In this document: piece by piece, positions 1-11,829 of the stretch
How the letters are laid out: every line of letters starts with the position of its first letter
Numbering within the stretch: the stretch's first letter is position 1
Assembly: GCF_001949145.1 (NCBI RefSeq)
Contig: NW_019091458.1
Coordinates: forward strand, 856,861-920,860
DNA length: 64,000 bases
Reading direction: 5' to 3'
From: Acanthaster planci
Lineage: Eukaryota > Echinodermata > Asteroidea > Valvatida > Acanthasteridae
The notes under the pieces: generated by a model
The model's input: only the letters and a program-made list of their open reading frames with translations
The model's database searches: none
What the model was told of the DNA's origin: nothing
Translations under genes and position numbers: made by a program

Positions 1-295
1 CTACTATAAAAAGTGTACTATAAAAAGTGTACTATAAAAAGTCTACTATAAAAAGTGTACTATAAAAAGTGTACTATAAAACGGGTACTATAAAAAGTCT
101 ACTATAAAAAGTCTACTATAAAAAGTCTACTATAAAAAGTGTACTATAAAAAGTGTACTATAAAAAGTGTACTATAAAAGTGTACTATAAAAGTGTACTA
201 TAAAAAGTGTACTATAAAACGTGTACTATAAAAAGTCTACTATAAAAAGTCTACTATAAAAAGTGTACTATAAAAAGTGTACTATAAAAAGTGTA
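1..295. repeat. 14-bp tandem satellite, about 21 copies
   Basis: The window opens inside a tandem array of the unit ACTATAAAAAGTGT, with variants ending GTCT, one CGGGT variant and a few copies one A shorter. It stops abruptly at about 295 in front of a C-rich tract. The left end lies outside the window, so the full array length is unknown. Every unit contains TATAAAAA, which matches a TATA-box core, but nothing shows that this is used for transcription. Confidence 0.95.
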
Positions 296-320
296 CCAAA
301 CAGGCCCCCCCCACTACTCA

Positions 321-358
321 CTTGGAGACAGCTTTCTCATCAGGTCTCAGATCGGTTC
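321..358 (+). repeat. 38-bp dispersed repeat, copy A
   Basis: This stretch (CTTGGAGACAGC... CAGGTCTCAGATCG) directly follows the satellite and recurs almost unchanged at 1287-1324 in the same orientation. The flanks of the two copies differ. It is probably a fragment of a dispersed repeat that I cannot name. Confidence 0.6.
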
Positions 359-2430
359 TTCTAATTAATCAAAGATCAACAGTCTTGTTTAGTTACGCCA
401 AAACTAATACATAATCCTAACTATGCATAATAGGAATAAAACTAAGATACAATGAAACTAACCGAATAAGTCATACGAAGGAATAAACAAGATTATGATT
501 AAGTAACACATAACTAATATGTTCACCCAGATAACCTTATTTAAAAATACACTAAATAATATCAGGGAAAGTTCGCTAAAACTTCATAGGCAATCATAGG
601 CGAGCTGGTCAATGCGAAGTACATGTAGAATAAGCTAGAGCAACGTATAAATAGTTAAAGGTGGCTGGCCTTACTCAAGGTCAGTTTAGGGTAGAATTAC
701 ACACTTACTTCCATGCACATGGCAACAAACATATGGCCAGGAACCATATATGGCATGTGAACTAAATTGTGTGGGCCTACATAACAGTGACTAAAAAATC
801 TGGAATTCTCATTTTCCTTGAAGCACCAATGACGAAAAGTTGGCGAGTAGGGGAACACGAATATAACAATAAAACACACGCTTATCAAGTTGCGCAAGTT
901 ATTCAACAGAAAGCAGTGATGCAGTAAAATACTCCTAAAACACGAGTAAACTATTCCACAAAGATTCTTTCCTAATATTAAGATAGTGAAACATAAAGAG
1001 TACAAAAATATCTCCACTAAATGATCGTTCCCATAAAAAACAAGAATTATTAAATGGAATATACAATAGGAACTGAAATATTTTAAAAAGTGCGGATGTT
1101 GCAGTGTGATTAACGTCTGAGCACTTATTCTTTGATCATGATGTGCCCTACCAACTTACCAAGGCAAAGTACATCAAGATGTTTAATAAGAAAAAAAATT
1201 CAGGCACCAACAAAGCACACAGGTCAGTGATGAGAAAGAGAAAAGTGTCAACAACTTTTGTCTCACAAGTAAAGTGCAGACAGCACCTGGAGACAGCCTT
1301 CTCATCAGGTCTCAGATCGCTTCTGAGGAGAACAGGGCGACCTGGGCCTCTTATAATGGGTGGGCCATGTGCTCGGAACAATTGATGCAGTATGGTCTTT
1401 AGTCACTAAGTTTTCTTGGATAAGGAATGATCTCATGTTTCATAAATAAGACTTTCTCAAGATCACGTACCAGGATGTGGTCTCCATTTTTATAGTCAGT
1501 TTAAGGTTATTCGCCCACTTCTGAGATGGATTGGCCAAGAAAACATATGGTCAGTCGGAAAAGGAAAAACTATGGGAAAAGTGGAAACATATAGATGACT
1601 AATTAGGCAGATGGTTTCTCCTGCCCAGCCTTCTTGGAGAGGGGTGTGTTGTGGTCAACACACTTCCGTGGGAATGACACTTAGTAGGACCCAACATCTT
1701 CAAGTGGCATTCTAACAGGGTCCGACACACCTGTAGACAGGCATTGCACCCAAGGATTCTTTACCAGGGATTTTTTTACCGGAGAGATTTTGTGACCAGA
1801 GATCTTCACATTTTTCATGCACCAGCTTCCTGATTCTACCACCTTGATTAACTTTTGATTTCTTCAAGATTCTAATAAATCCAGCCATTGATTGACTGTA
1901 ATTCCTATCTGCTGTGTGTGATCTGGAATCTTTGTGTCATCGGATCAATCGCACTCATCCCAATTAACTTTGCGATGAACCCCGCCTCCTGCTATGCTAC
2001 TACCACAGGCTAGGGTTTCACTACAATCGTCATCATATTTCGCCTTAAATGCGATGAACCAAGCGTAGATTTATTGTTCTTTTCCTTCCAGCGGAAAGAG
2101 GTCGTGTAGAACAACACAATCTGTTGGATCTCCACGGTAACTTTGATGAACTTGAAAGGAATAAAGGACAGGGATCGGAATAATAGGCCTGCCCTTGATA
2201 ATAAATTCGAACTATTTTAACTGGCACAAGGCTATGTTCAGCATTGACACGTTGTTGGAAACAACACTGTAACCAGTGACCGTAAACGGGTTTGGACGAA
2301 AGTGAATTTAAGGCCGATCTAGATAATATAAAAGGAATGCAATGAAATTGACAAGCTCTCCCCTTTGTAAGTATGGAGATGGATTGCGTCCTCGGTGTAA
2401 AACGCAACAAACCAAAACTCTCACGTACTT
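359..2430. other. Gene-free stretch upstream of the HNMT-like gene
   Basis: I see no exon with credible protein similarity and splice sites. The longer open frames here (697-1017 minus, 1143-1385 plus, 2045-2410 minus) have low-complexity or unrecognisable translations. The second copy of the 38-bp repeat lies at 1287-1324. Distal promoter elements of the methyltransferase gene could lie at the right end. Confidence 0.5.
1287..1324 (+). repeat. 38-bp dispersed repeat, copy B
   Basis: Near-identical to 321-358: GGAGACAGC, then CATCAGGTCTCAGATCG, with about two mismatches. After the shared block it continues into GAGGAGAACAGGGCGACC, which copy A lacks. Confidence 0.6.
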
Positions 2431-2442
2431 TCGTATTGTATT

Positions 2443-2450
2443 TATAAATA
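2443..2450 (+). promoter_or_regulatory. Candidate TATA box of the HNMT-like gene
   Basis: TATAAATA lies 84 bases before the chosen ATG at 2534, a plausible distance for a short 5' UTR. The call is by position only. The region is AT-rich, so chance occurrence is possible. Confidence 0.35.
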
Positions 2451-2533
2451 CCAAAGATTTCCGCAATGAAGAAAGGTTCGCTTAGTTGAACTTATACCGT
2501 CAGAAACAAAATTGGACACAAAAATCGAAGAAA

Positions 2534-2798
2534 ATGGAGAGTTGTGATTCTGGAAAATTCCACCCAACACTTCCGCTGGACGCAAAATATTACCAGCAGT
2601 GTTACCAGACTTTCTCTCGATTCATGGAATTTGACATGCCGTACACTTACGAGACATGGTACCGCCAAGTGCTCGGAGCGGCAATTCGGGACAAGTTACG
2701 CGGGAGAGGCACCGAGCACAGACTTACGGGACAAGATGATACCAAGAGATCTGCTGAGGATGGCTTGCTACGGCACATGGGTGTAGGCAGTGGCTCTG
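2534..2798 (+). CDS. HNMT: HNMT-like exon 1 (start codon and first half of SAM loop)
   Basis: It encodes residues 1-88 plus one base. The donor TCTG|GTGAGG interrupts the glycine loop. The N-terminal helix region (YYQQCYQTFSRFMEF) aligns with the start of the vertebrate enzyme. Confidence 0.85.
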
Positions 2799-5700
2799 GT
2801 GAGGGTCTTTTCCATTTTTTTTCTTTTATTGGTATGATTATGGAAGTTTAGAAAATTGAATTATACCAGAAAATAGCAAAACGTTAATTCTCTTTCCTGA
2901 TGGACCGATAAGTAAGCGGAAAGGTTGCAGCGGTAAGTCCAGCGGTATGCGGTAAGGTTAGTGTGTTTTTTCCATCTCGATAGTGGCCTCCATCTTCCTA
3001 TAACGGAAATTAACAGATTTTGTCCCTTTTATTGCTTGAGCTTTTTGCATTTAGAATTAGTGAACGAAAAAATAAGTTCAATTTTTCCCCTTTGAAACGT
3101 TTGTATTTTGACTGTTAATTTGAACAATAAGGCCCTAACGCTTGAACGGCCCATTACACTTATTTTTAACAGGAGAACTAGAAATTCAGATCCTCCAAGC
3201 CCTTCTGGAAAAATTTAAGTTCGTCTACAATCGTGTCATTGAGCCCAGTGCTCATCAGATCAATTTGTATGAAAGGCTGGTCAGAGGCGACAACGCACTG
3301 TCAGCTGCCGTGAGGTTCGACTGGCAGCAGCAGACGTTGGAGGCGCACTTAGCCCATAGCGACAGGAGGGACAAGTTTGACGTCGTCACATCGGTTCACT
3401 CAATTTACTACGGCGGCCGCATGGAAGAAAAAGTTCCGGTTCTATACGACCTGTTGACAGAGGACGGATTTCTGGTAATCGTCCTTTTATCAGGTATCGA
3501 ATACAAGTATAGTTAAAATGCCTATACATGTAGTTAAATTTCTTGAAATGGAACAAACTGAATAAAATTTATACTTTGGGTGAAATTCGGAAGAGACGCT
3601 GCGATATGCATTGATCCATTAAATCTATCGTGAAATGCGCAATAACAACTGCAGGAAGATGTTTACTGCATGGATCAGCATAATGCTAGCGTTTTCGTTC
3701 AATCTAATCCGAAATAGTGAATATCAGATAAAGGGCTAATCTGGTTCGTAAGTGACTTCTTCACACACGCGGACACACCACTTATTGCAGGATCCCTGGA
3801 CGAACACTATTAAGGGTGCATTCCATCATTTCGTCGGGGTTTTACAATGAGACATGTCATATCAGGAGGGATCATGGAAGTGTTTCAATAAATTCAGAAT
3901 TTAGGAGTGGTAGTTTCCAGGAGAGAGGCTGGCGACTACATTCAGAGCTAGCTGAGCGCATAGTTTTACTACTATTTTGGGGTATCTTTGGGGATAGGCG
4001 AATAAGAAAAATCGTGGTTAACCCCCATACACCTGAAACAAAAAGTGATCTGGCGATAATTTTGAATTTCCAGTGAAAAAAATGGAGGCCAACCTCTTCC
4101 CAAAAGTCAACAGGCGGCGCTATTTCGGTCTGATTTTGCACTGTTTACTATGGGCGCGTATTTGGTGTAGTGCAACCATTGATCTTCATAATGGAGATCA
4201 GTGAGTGCGTTCGATTAGCTTCCCTGAATACACCAGTGTTACACCAAGGGAAGCCTCGAAATGAGGGTATCGAACGCTGCAGTGTGCTCGCCAAGGCATT
4301 CTGGGAAAAAGGTCAAGTCCCCGCCACGTTCCACCATGTACGTCCATGCACGAACAGTCCATCCGTGACTTCATTACACTCGGGCAGCCTCCAGAGACCC
4401 GCTCGCCAGCCGGGGTAGTAATGGCTGACACCAGGGCAGGCACGAGGATCACGTGATGGCTATTAAAACGAACGCTCTCAATGAGTGCAACCTTAAACGT
4501 TGCACGTTAACGTCCGGTTCCAAGGTTCCATGTAACTCTATGTGCAGTGGGCGTGGTTTAAACTGAAGAGACGTCAGTTACATACCGGATGATGACAGAC
4601 AGAGAATCCGCCCCGAGTTGAAGTACACCCCAAGCGGCAAAAGAAAGACAGATGGTTGTAGGTTTTCCAGTCGGGTTCTTGCACGCGTTCTGCGTGTACG
4701 TAAAGACCGTAGCATTATACATTAAGGAATAAATTCGTTATGCGTACTAGTACTCAGCGTGCTCCGATCCACGTCAAATGCGCCATTGAGCTCCATTACA
4801 AACACGCGGCTATGCAGTGAGTACCAAATAAGCACTCCCTCTTTTGTTCCACTCGGAACGGATTGATGACGTGAACATTTAATTTCGGGTTTTAAAAATC
4901 TGTTTCGGAGTCGGCAATTTTCATAGTATTACGCCAAAAGTGTGACATGCATAATTGCATAATGACAAGGGCGCAAGGTGAAATAGCTGTATGTACATTG
5001 TACCAAGTACAAACAATACCTTATTGAAGCCATTGTTACGAGCAACTTGAAATTATTTGAGCAAACCATTGGCATTTTTAAAATTTTGGCACTCAAGGTA
5101 GAATTTAAAAGGTACACATCGCCCTGGAATGACTAAAGCTTCAGTGCTGTTTTAATACTTTGTATATCAAAGGTCTGGGAGAAAGGAAACCAACCAGCTA
5201 TATTTCATGGTCACTGAGAAATGATGAAAAAAACTAAGTGTGTTTACATTGAATGCGCAGCTTTTTGTATTGTAGGCCTACGGATTGCCAGCAGTGGATA
5301 TGAGCCACCAAACTAGTTTCCGCTGGCTGTTGACACTTGCGCCGCTATGGATTCAGATACTCAACGATGTCCAGAAAGGCGTAAAGACACTGAAGACTGC
5401 TGTCCAGACACTTAAACGTTTGTGTGAAGAAAAAGTTGAGTGCAGAGGTGTCGCTGGAGGGGGTATATGTGTCAAGCACAGCTCTGGTCATACACAGATA
5501 GCTCTATAGTCCCCCCCCCACCTTTAGTCAGTTTTGTTGGTAAAATGGTAGACTGGAATTATGACTAGACCCCCAACACTGTGTTCTGGAGTTAAAACTT
5601 TTGGCCTTCGAAATTCCTTCCCCGGAAAATCACAATCACAGACCGCCAAATTCGAGGGTATGGCTGTTTGAACAATTAATTTCAGTCTACTAAATAATCT

Positions 5701-6297
5701 AACCTTAAATTCATAGCCCGAAATGTCACAATTTTGAAGCGGTGTCTACTTTGTACAGGCAACTTGACACTCTCTGAGTTTAACAGGCGTCAAACTACAA
5801 CCAGTCTTCGCAGGGAAGTTCCAACCCAAAAGAGTTCCTTTATACATGTATAAAATCCACTAATAAATTACACTCCTTGTTTTTGTTTTGTTTTTGTTTT
5901 CTTTTGACGATTGACAGATACAGACAGTTTGTCTCAAATACAGAGTGAGTTTCTCTCGCCTGACATCGCTGGCTACCGTTACTACACGAAACAGACTCTG
6001 CAGTCATTCCTGATTGCCAACAACATCCAGCACGACACTCTCGACATCCCACGTTTTGCCATCGACATTACAACCTGCTTCGACGACAGCTCGGAAGAAG
6101 GCGCACAGCTTCTGGATTTTCTCTCGCACATGAAGCATTTCCGAACGGCGGTACACTCGAAACAACGAGAGAAGTTCATGCGTCTGCTAAGGCAAAATGC
6201 GCACACCATTGGAAACAAGGTCTTACTGACTCATGACACATCAGTAGTTCTTATACAGCGAACGGACAAAAACTTTACTAAACGTGACTCTCCATAA
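2534..6297 (+). CDS. HNMT: Histamine N-methyltransferase-like protein, complete, 3 exons
   Basis: Exons 2534-2798, 3173-3493 and 5918-6297 join in phase (1, 1) into 321 codons; human HNMT has about 292. The family moves a methyl group from S-adenosylmethionine to the imidazole of histamine in the cytosol. The Rossmann methyltransferase fold is visible. The glycine-rich SAM loop GVGSGSGE (residues 83-90) is split by intron 1. An acidic strand end with the family signature VIEPSAHQ (110-117) follows. FDVVTSVHSIYY and a beta strand FLVIVLLS come next, and the C-terminal domain fills exon 3 with FAIDITTCFDD. The ATG at 2534 was chosen because the in-frame extension upstream starts only at TTG. 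All introns are GT-AG. The substrate is inferred: invertebrate HNMT-like enzymes and vertebrate carnosine methyltransferase 2 belong to the same family, so histamine is not proven. Confidence 0.88.
3173..3493 (+). CDS. HNMT: HNMT-like exon 2 (SAM-binding core)
   Basis: The acceptor is TTTTTAACAG|GAGAAC and the donor TATCAG|GTATCG. The reading GELEIQIL...VIEPSAHQ...VHSIYYGG follows the HNMT family without a gap. Length is 321 nt, phase 1 to 1. Confidence 0.9.
4202..4481. mobile_element. Possible MITE in HNMT-like intron 2
   Basis: The left end TGAGTGCGTTCGATTAGC and the inverted right end TGAGAGCGTTCGTTTTAATAGC look like imperfect terminal inverted repeats about 280 bp apart, around a GC-richer interior. 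The match is imperfect (roughly three quarters of positions) and I could not define a target duplication. Confidence 0.35.
5918..6297 (+). CDS. HNMT: HNMT-like exon 3 (C-terminal domain and stop)
   Basis: The acceptor GATTGACAG|ATACAG follows a T-rich tract. The split codon becomes GAT, so LLS-D-TDSLSQ joins without a gap against HNMT. It encodes the substrate-domain helices and ends in TAA at 6295-6297. Confidence 0.86.
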
Positions 6298-6470
6298 GTA
6301 CCTTGTCGGTCAAGATATCTACAATGTCATTTTTGTCGAGGGAGGGGTCCGTTTATGTTCACTTTTGTTTTGTTCTTTTTTTTACCCTGGGGACTCATGG
6401 TATTTTAAAAGTAGCGGAGATGTTAAAGACATATCCATATTACTGCAGTTACCGTTTTCTTCTGTGGTAT

Positions 6471-6476
6471 ATTAAA
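6471..6476 (+). terminator. Candidate polyadenylation signals for the HNMT-like gene
   Basis: ATTAAA at 6471-6476, 174 bases after the stop, is the nearest poly(A)-type hexamer. A canonical AATAAA lies at 7084-7089. Which one is used cannot be told from sequence. Confidence 0.3.
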
Positions 6477-7522
6477 CATTATAGTTGTAAATTTTCAAGG
6501 AATGAATATACTCGAGATTTCTGCTCACATTTGTCATTTGAAGAATTGCTTTATTCAGGGTGAAAATGGTGTGCAGGCGGCGCACGGGGCTCCGTTAGGG
6601 CAAGTTCGGGCGCAAAGTATAGTTCGACCAGTAGTCGTTGCGTGTTCACGATGGGCATGCGCGATTCATACAGTTACAATACAATTTTTAAAAATATTAT
6701 CGTTACTTACTTACTGTGATTCTTGCAACGTACACAGTCGTTGAAATCTTGTACAGTTATTTTCATGTGATTCGTTCCCTCTGTAATGATAAATGAAACT
6801 GTTTTTTTATAATCTCATTTCGTTTGGTTGAACGGGGTGAATAAGAACGAAATGTAGTTCTCAATAGGTGTAACTATCACTCCGCTAGGCGGAGGGATAC
6901 ATAGTGATGTGTTGGTATGAAAGGAGCGGATGGACAGTTCGGGCCATCTGCGCACCGACAGGCCGAACCTACACTTAAATTTTAACACTGTTTTTTTTTT
7001 CTTACATCCCAGTCTGAAAAACTTCAATTGACACTCGCCTATCATGAATTTTCAAACGAGAGTGCTCTCTCTTCTTAAATGCGAATAAAGAGTGTATGAT
7101 CTCGTTCCTACGGGCCAGTTGTTACTCTGCAATACGAGATGAATTAGTCCTGGTAGGATGCATGAGGGCGTCATTTATACACCTTATTATACATCGTCAG
7201 TTCGTAAAAACAGTGTCCTAAATCTTTATTTAGAGATCCCAGGTATTAATGTTTTGTATGGTGTCCCCACATGGCATTTATAATGCTAACTGTATTAGTT
7301 CGTTTCTTTTCAATCCTCCGGGCACTCCTGCAATGACATCATAGATCGTAACCTATGCTAAGACTACTTGGTGCAGTTTTCAGCAGCACATACATTACAC
7401 GCACAAGTTGTGCCAAATGTGTGCCTTGTACCATAGCAGACTTTGCAATTGTGCACATTGTACAATTTGTCCACGTGCGCTTGTACATGGTGCATTGTGA
7501 GGTACCGGAACAATGGAAGGTA

Positions 7523-7551
7523 CCCACAAGGCCAGTTTTGATCCTTGTGGG
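7523..7551. repeat. Perfect 9-bp inverted repeat (hairpin)
   Basis: CCCACAAGG and CCTTGTGGG flank an 11-base loop. Related CCCCACAAG words recur at about 7565 and 7778, so this may belong to a decayed repeat. Confidence 0.5.
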
Positions 7552-7934
7552 TTACTAAAGTGGTACCCCACAAGAATTTCACGAAATAGATATTTCAAAT
7601 TTACTCAAAAAGGAGGAATTTTCAAGTGCCATTCATCCGTCGCAAATTGAAGTGTTTTATATAAGGGACATACGGTCGAAATTTCCACCTAGGACACTGA
7701 ATTTGGTTGAAATGGAAGTGACTTGAAATTTGTTCCGTGTTGTGTGGGAGTTTTGTACACGAGAACAAAGGAAATACCCCACAAGTATACATATGTAAGG
7801 TGGGTTCGTTTAGTGGGGTTTTTCCAGAGTACTTTTCTTGCAAGACTTTTTATCTCTGGTTTTTCACCCCGTTTTTGAATGACTTTGAAATATTATATTT
7901 AATCAGATATTCCGAATGGGACTGACATATGAAG

Positions 7935-8165
7935 GAATTATTCTTCACACTAAAGTTATGGGATAAGGAAGGAGTAGACATAGAAGATGTCTTAACAATT
8001 CTGTTTTAATGTATTCTTGTGTGAGATTATTACTTAGTATGAATTAAATCTTCACACTGACGGCATGGAATAAGGAATGAACATAGAAAACCTTCTAATA
8101 ATTATCGTTAATGGTTTGTTCCTGTGTTGTTACACATGAATTCTCTTCACTTAACGTTAGCAAAT
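7935..8165. repeat. Diverged tandem duplication, period about 100 bp
   Basis: Units start at 7935, 8041 and (partial) 8138. Each begins GAATT, then TCTTCACACT or a variant, and the first two continue GG(G/A)ATAAGGAA, ACATAGAA and TTGTTCCTGTGT-like words. The copies differ by substitutions and small indels, so the duplication is old. Confidence 0.6.
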
Positions 8166-8266
8166 AGGTGTAAGGAAGGTAACAAAAGGGTTTGCACTGT
8201 CTGGCGGTGACATACCCAATGTTGTAAACTGAAGTGTTGTGGAGGTTATTAAGAACCCAGCAAAGC

Positions 8267-8303
8267 GACCATGTCCGGGGGATGGCCCCAGTTGGCCATG
8301 GTC
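8267..8303. repeat. GC-rich nested hairpin
   Basis: GACCATG (8267-8273) pairs with CATGGTC (8297-8303), and GGGG pairs with CCCC inside. It is a short local fold in an otherwise AT-rich region. I do not recognise a family. Confidence 0.35.
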
Positions 8304-9379
8304 CAAACCATCCGTCGTTCGGGCGGTGTTGGTCAACTTTAGTTAACTATAGTCGTCGCTTGAGCTTGCCCTGGCCCTATGAGGCGGCATGAGTGACGTC
8401 AGTGATGGTATACTCGTTTCTACAAACTTTACACCAATGAAATGAGAGTATCCTATGGGTGTAGCAGTGTGTACTCTGGCATTGGCAGTTCTCAATAGAT
8501 TTCGACACACGTCATCATCATGATGTCCACTTCTACTACACGCGGTATCATAAATTGAAAGCGCACACTTGAAGACTTAGGCGTTCGCGCATAGGTATTA
8601 GAATGAAAAGTCTTTCATTACACCAACAATGGATATTTATCATGGCAGTGAAATGAACAACTTCATGTGGTGATGACTGAACGTTCAATTTTACGAGGCG
8701 AATCCGGCTGCAATAGAACATTCAACGTTTCGGATTCATTGTCGCCTGAGTAGATCATTTTGTAAACTTTGTGTACAAGTCTGTATTTCCAGTCTTTTAT
8801 ACGGGTATCTCTCGACCTCTGTAGAAAAACCAGTTGTTTTTTCTTGGTCAGTAAAGTTCATATCTTATGTCAAGTGGGCCCCCAGATCTATTTGTGGGGT
8901 GGGGTGGGGATGATAGTAGGTGTGTTGATTTTTTGGGTTACAGAAGCACATTCTGAGCAACTCTCGTTGTGTTTGGATAGATCACGCTCGTCGTTTCTGC
9001 GCTAGAATATAATGGTGTTGCGTGCCGTGTGTCGTGATTTCGATTTTTTTTGAACGCTGTGTTCGTTGCTTGTCGTGACTATACACCACAATATACGACG
9101 AACCAAGCCTTGAAGCAGCCGGGGAGGGGGGCATAGTTTCAGATTGCAACATGATGGGCCAGGGCATTTTAAAACCACAACCGGTACGCTGATGAAGCAA
9201 AATCGGAATAATTAAAAATCTGTTAAATCGGTGTTCAAGCTTAGTAAAAAATATGAAAGCTTTCTTCTGACCGATAGAGTGTGTGTTCTAGGTCCACATT
9301 CACAATTGTTTCCACTTGTTTCACTTTTAGAGTAAGGTATTAAACATGTGAGAAGTTAAAAGCTTATTATTTTACCGTT

Positions 9380-9665
9380 CGAGGGGCATGTGGCCCATGC
9401 GGGGTTTGTAGCTTCCGATCAAAGGGTAGGGGGTTTGAATCCAGCTAATGCCAGTATTTTATGATCTTTGGCAAGTCACCTTACCTTTCGCGCCTTTCTT
9501 TATCCAGGAGAAAATGGGGACCTGTGAGGGCAGATATGGTTATTAGGTTTAGCCGTTTGCTCCTGATGGCAGCATCGGGCCAGGGAGATAAGATGGCATA
9601 AGGAATGTTCAGTGTCCAGAGAAAATGATAATATATCGGCGCCTTTGAATGATGTGCTTTATAAA
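9380..9665 (+). mobile_element. tRNA-derived SINE
   Basis: A pol III A-box-like TGGCCCATGCGG is followed at tRNA spacing by a B-box-like GGTTTGAATCC. A tRNA-unrelated body follows (GGCAAGTCACCTTACC, then GCGCCTTTGAATGATGTGCTTTATAAATGCTG). This layout is typical of marine-invertebrate SINEs. Exact ends and target duplications were not determined. Confidence 0.6.
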
Positions 9666-11497
9666 TGCTGTTATATTTACAAATAGGTCATTTGGGTGAC
9701 ATTTTGTGGTAAATTTTTCAGCATTAGGGAGACATTGGCTTTTAGGGAAACATTTCAGTGTCTTCCTATTTTCAAGCTACCGGAAGGAGGCCGAATTTTA
9801 TCGTCCAAATTTTGAGAGATGATAGATTAGGGTCTAAATTGAATACAGACAAAGTTTGGTACAGATCATACCAGGGAATATTGAATTATGGGACAGTAAA
9901 GTTGGAAAATTTGTGCACGTTCTTATGGGAATGTCTCCTTAATGACCTATTAGCAGTAATCCTAATTTTCTTTTATTATAAAGATAATGTCTTATTTGAA
10001 TAAGATTGACTATAATCAGCTCTCTTAACCTGATTTAAAACTCGGTAGGCCGTATTCCGATCATACATTTCCCTTGTCTTGTTTGTATCTTGTGTGTACA
10101 CTTGTTTGCTTGTTTTGTTTTGTATATCAACTTTAATCAACTATGAATATCTAGTTCCTCATGTCGGTTGCTTTCCCCTGGTAGTTGTAGAGGTTAAGCT
10201 TAAATACATGACATCGCTAAATACCTGCTTCATTATTTCCTACTTATCAACTTGTTCATTCTTTTTGTTGAGTGTCTCATAATTACTTCATCCATCTTAG
10301 TTAATATGACTACACAAACCTTTGTATCAAGAACAAAACAGCAGACCTCCACATTTGCCTTGTGCCGTGGCCGACTGCTTTGCATTTGTTTGATCGTATT
10401 CACTGAGGTACCTTTCAAATTATTACAGTACAGTGTAAAAACTGACTTTATGCGCTTCAGCACATACAACTTTGCTAACAGGCAAGAATTGTCTCTGGGT
10501 ATTAAACAAGAGAGATAAAATCAGCAGCGAGAGCGACGACTACCGGGAGATGAAATCTGAGATTTGGAAACCATACTAGCCCACAGTTCAGCTCGTGCGA
10601 GAACAGTGTGTGGTATCTCGGCGTATATTGCACAAGTTTTCTCTTTTGTCTTGGTTCCAAGAACTTCCAGTTGTTCCATGACACCGCGAACCATCACGCG
10701 TACTGTACTCGCATATACATGAACAAGGCGCTATCACCTCAACAATCATTACTTCCTGTGATAACGATTCATCACGTTTTTGTAAATCACGGTTATATGA
10801 ACAAGACTGGTGGTCTATGCGTTTTGATGTCTGTGAGTGCAGTGGTGCAATCCTTTCCAAACGCGCATTGGGTCGACAGATTTCGAGCACTATGATTGGT
10901 CAACGCGTTGCAAACTCTTGGAGGCGCAATACTGTGAATCGCCTGCATTATTTCTGGTCCTCGTCCCTATTAATAACCGAAAACTAGCTGCAGTTTAACG
11001 TACGCTATTAGCCTAATCGATTTGGATGCCAAATATTTAAATTTTTGTCAGACTAATTACGTTGCAGTGAGAAGCGAAGAAAACATTCTGTCGATCACGG
11101 TAATGTAAGGTGATAATTTTCATCGATTATTTTGCAGCAATTTTTCTTCAAATCAGAGCTTATTGCGTTAAATTTTAGATAAATAATTTATGATGAATTT
11201 TTTCTGTAAAGAAGAAGAAGGGCATCGTTTCCTTATTTACATAAACTCGGAAGGATTATGCCAGATTCATTACTTGCTACCGGTCCCTACGTACGGATGA
11301 CGTCTGTAAGACGTCTGGAGACTATGTACAGGATGGGACGGGACAGGACAGGACGGCGGTATTATTTCGCACGCATTTTTGAGGTAGCGCCTATTACACG
11401 TGGTGGCGTAAACTCTCAAAGCAAAGAAACCAGGTCCGCCGCGCGTTGAAGTGCTCGCAGTGCCCTTAATCAGCTTAAGGAGTCATTGAATCCATTC

Positions 11498-11616
11498 GCG
11501 GCCATTTCACCGAGCCGAATACAAAGCTGTCCTGGCAATGCCCGCCTTTGTTCTTCTAGACGTCAATAGAAGGTAGCCAACCCACGCATTTGTATTCGGC
11601 TCGGTAAAGTGGCCGC
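11498..11616. repeat. 28-bp inverted repeat with about 60-base spacer
   Basis: The left arm 11498-11525 (GCGGCCATTTCACCGAGCC...) matches the reverse complement of 11589-11616 at 26 of 28 positions. The arms contain GAGCCGAATACAAA. It is probably the core of a foldback or inverted duplication. A related word, TTTGTATTCGGC, occurs at about 41758. Confidence 0.65.
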
Positions 11617-11760
11617 TGGTTTGCCTCTTTTTCATACAAAGGCGTTACAAGTCCAATTTTTTTTTATATATGTCCGTGGCTCTATCACCGGCAAAGAAAA
11701 GGCAGGCTGGTTGAATGTTTTTCAGCTCGAGGCTGCACAGACCGTATAAAACACAGGCAT

Positions 11761-11829
11761 GCAAGACTCCGCTTGTAACCACCTGTCTGTCTTTCGCCGA
11801 TTGGGAGTGCTCTTCAAAGAGGCGGATAG
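11761..11829 (+). repeat. Dispersed repeat, copy A
   Basis: GCAAGA(C/A)(T/C)CCGCTTGTAACC, then CTGTCTGTCTTTCGCCGATTGGG and GGCGGATAGGG. The same block occurs at 42969-43042 in the same orientation, about 31 kb away. No family recognised. Confidence 0.65.

Noticed and set aside
1-295. CRISPR-like array
   Set aside because: Contiguous 14-bp tandem units without spacers in a eukaryotic genome; a satellite. The same holds for 45085-45192.
2045-2410. 121-codon open frame on the minus strand upstream of the methyltransferase
   Set aside because: No family similarity and no conserved motifs; it could not be linked to another exon.
5285-5509. Helix-rich frame (QILNDVQKGVKTLKTAVQTLKRL) inside HNMT-like intron 2
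   Set aside because: Exons 2 and 3 join exactly without it and no matching phase was found; left as non-coding.
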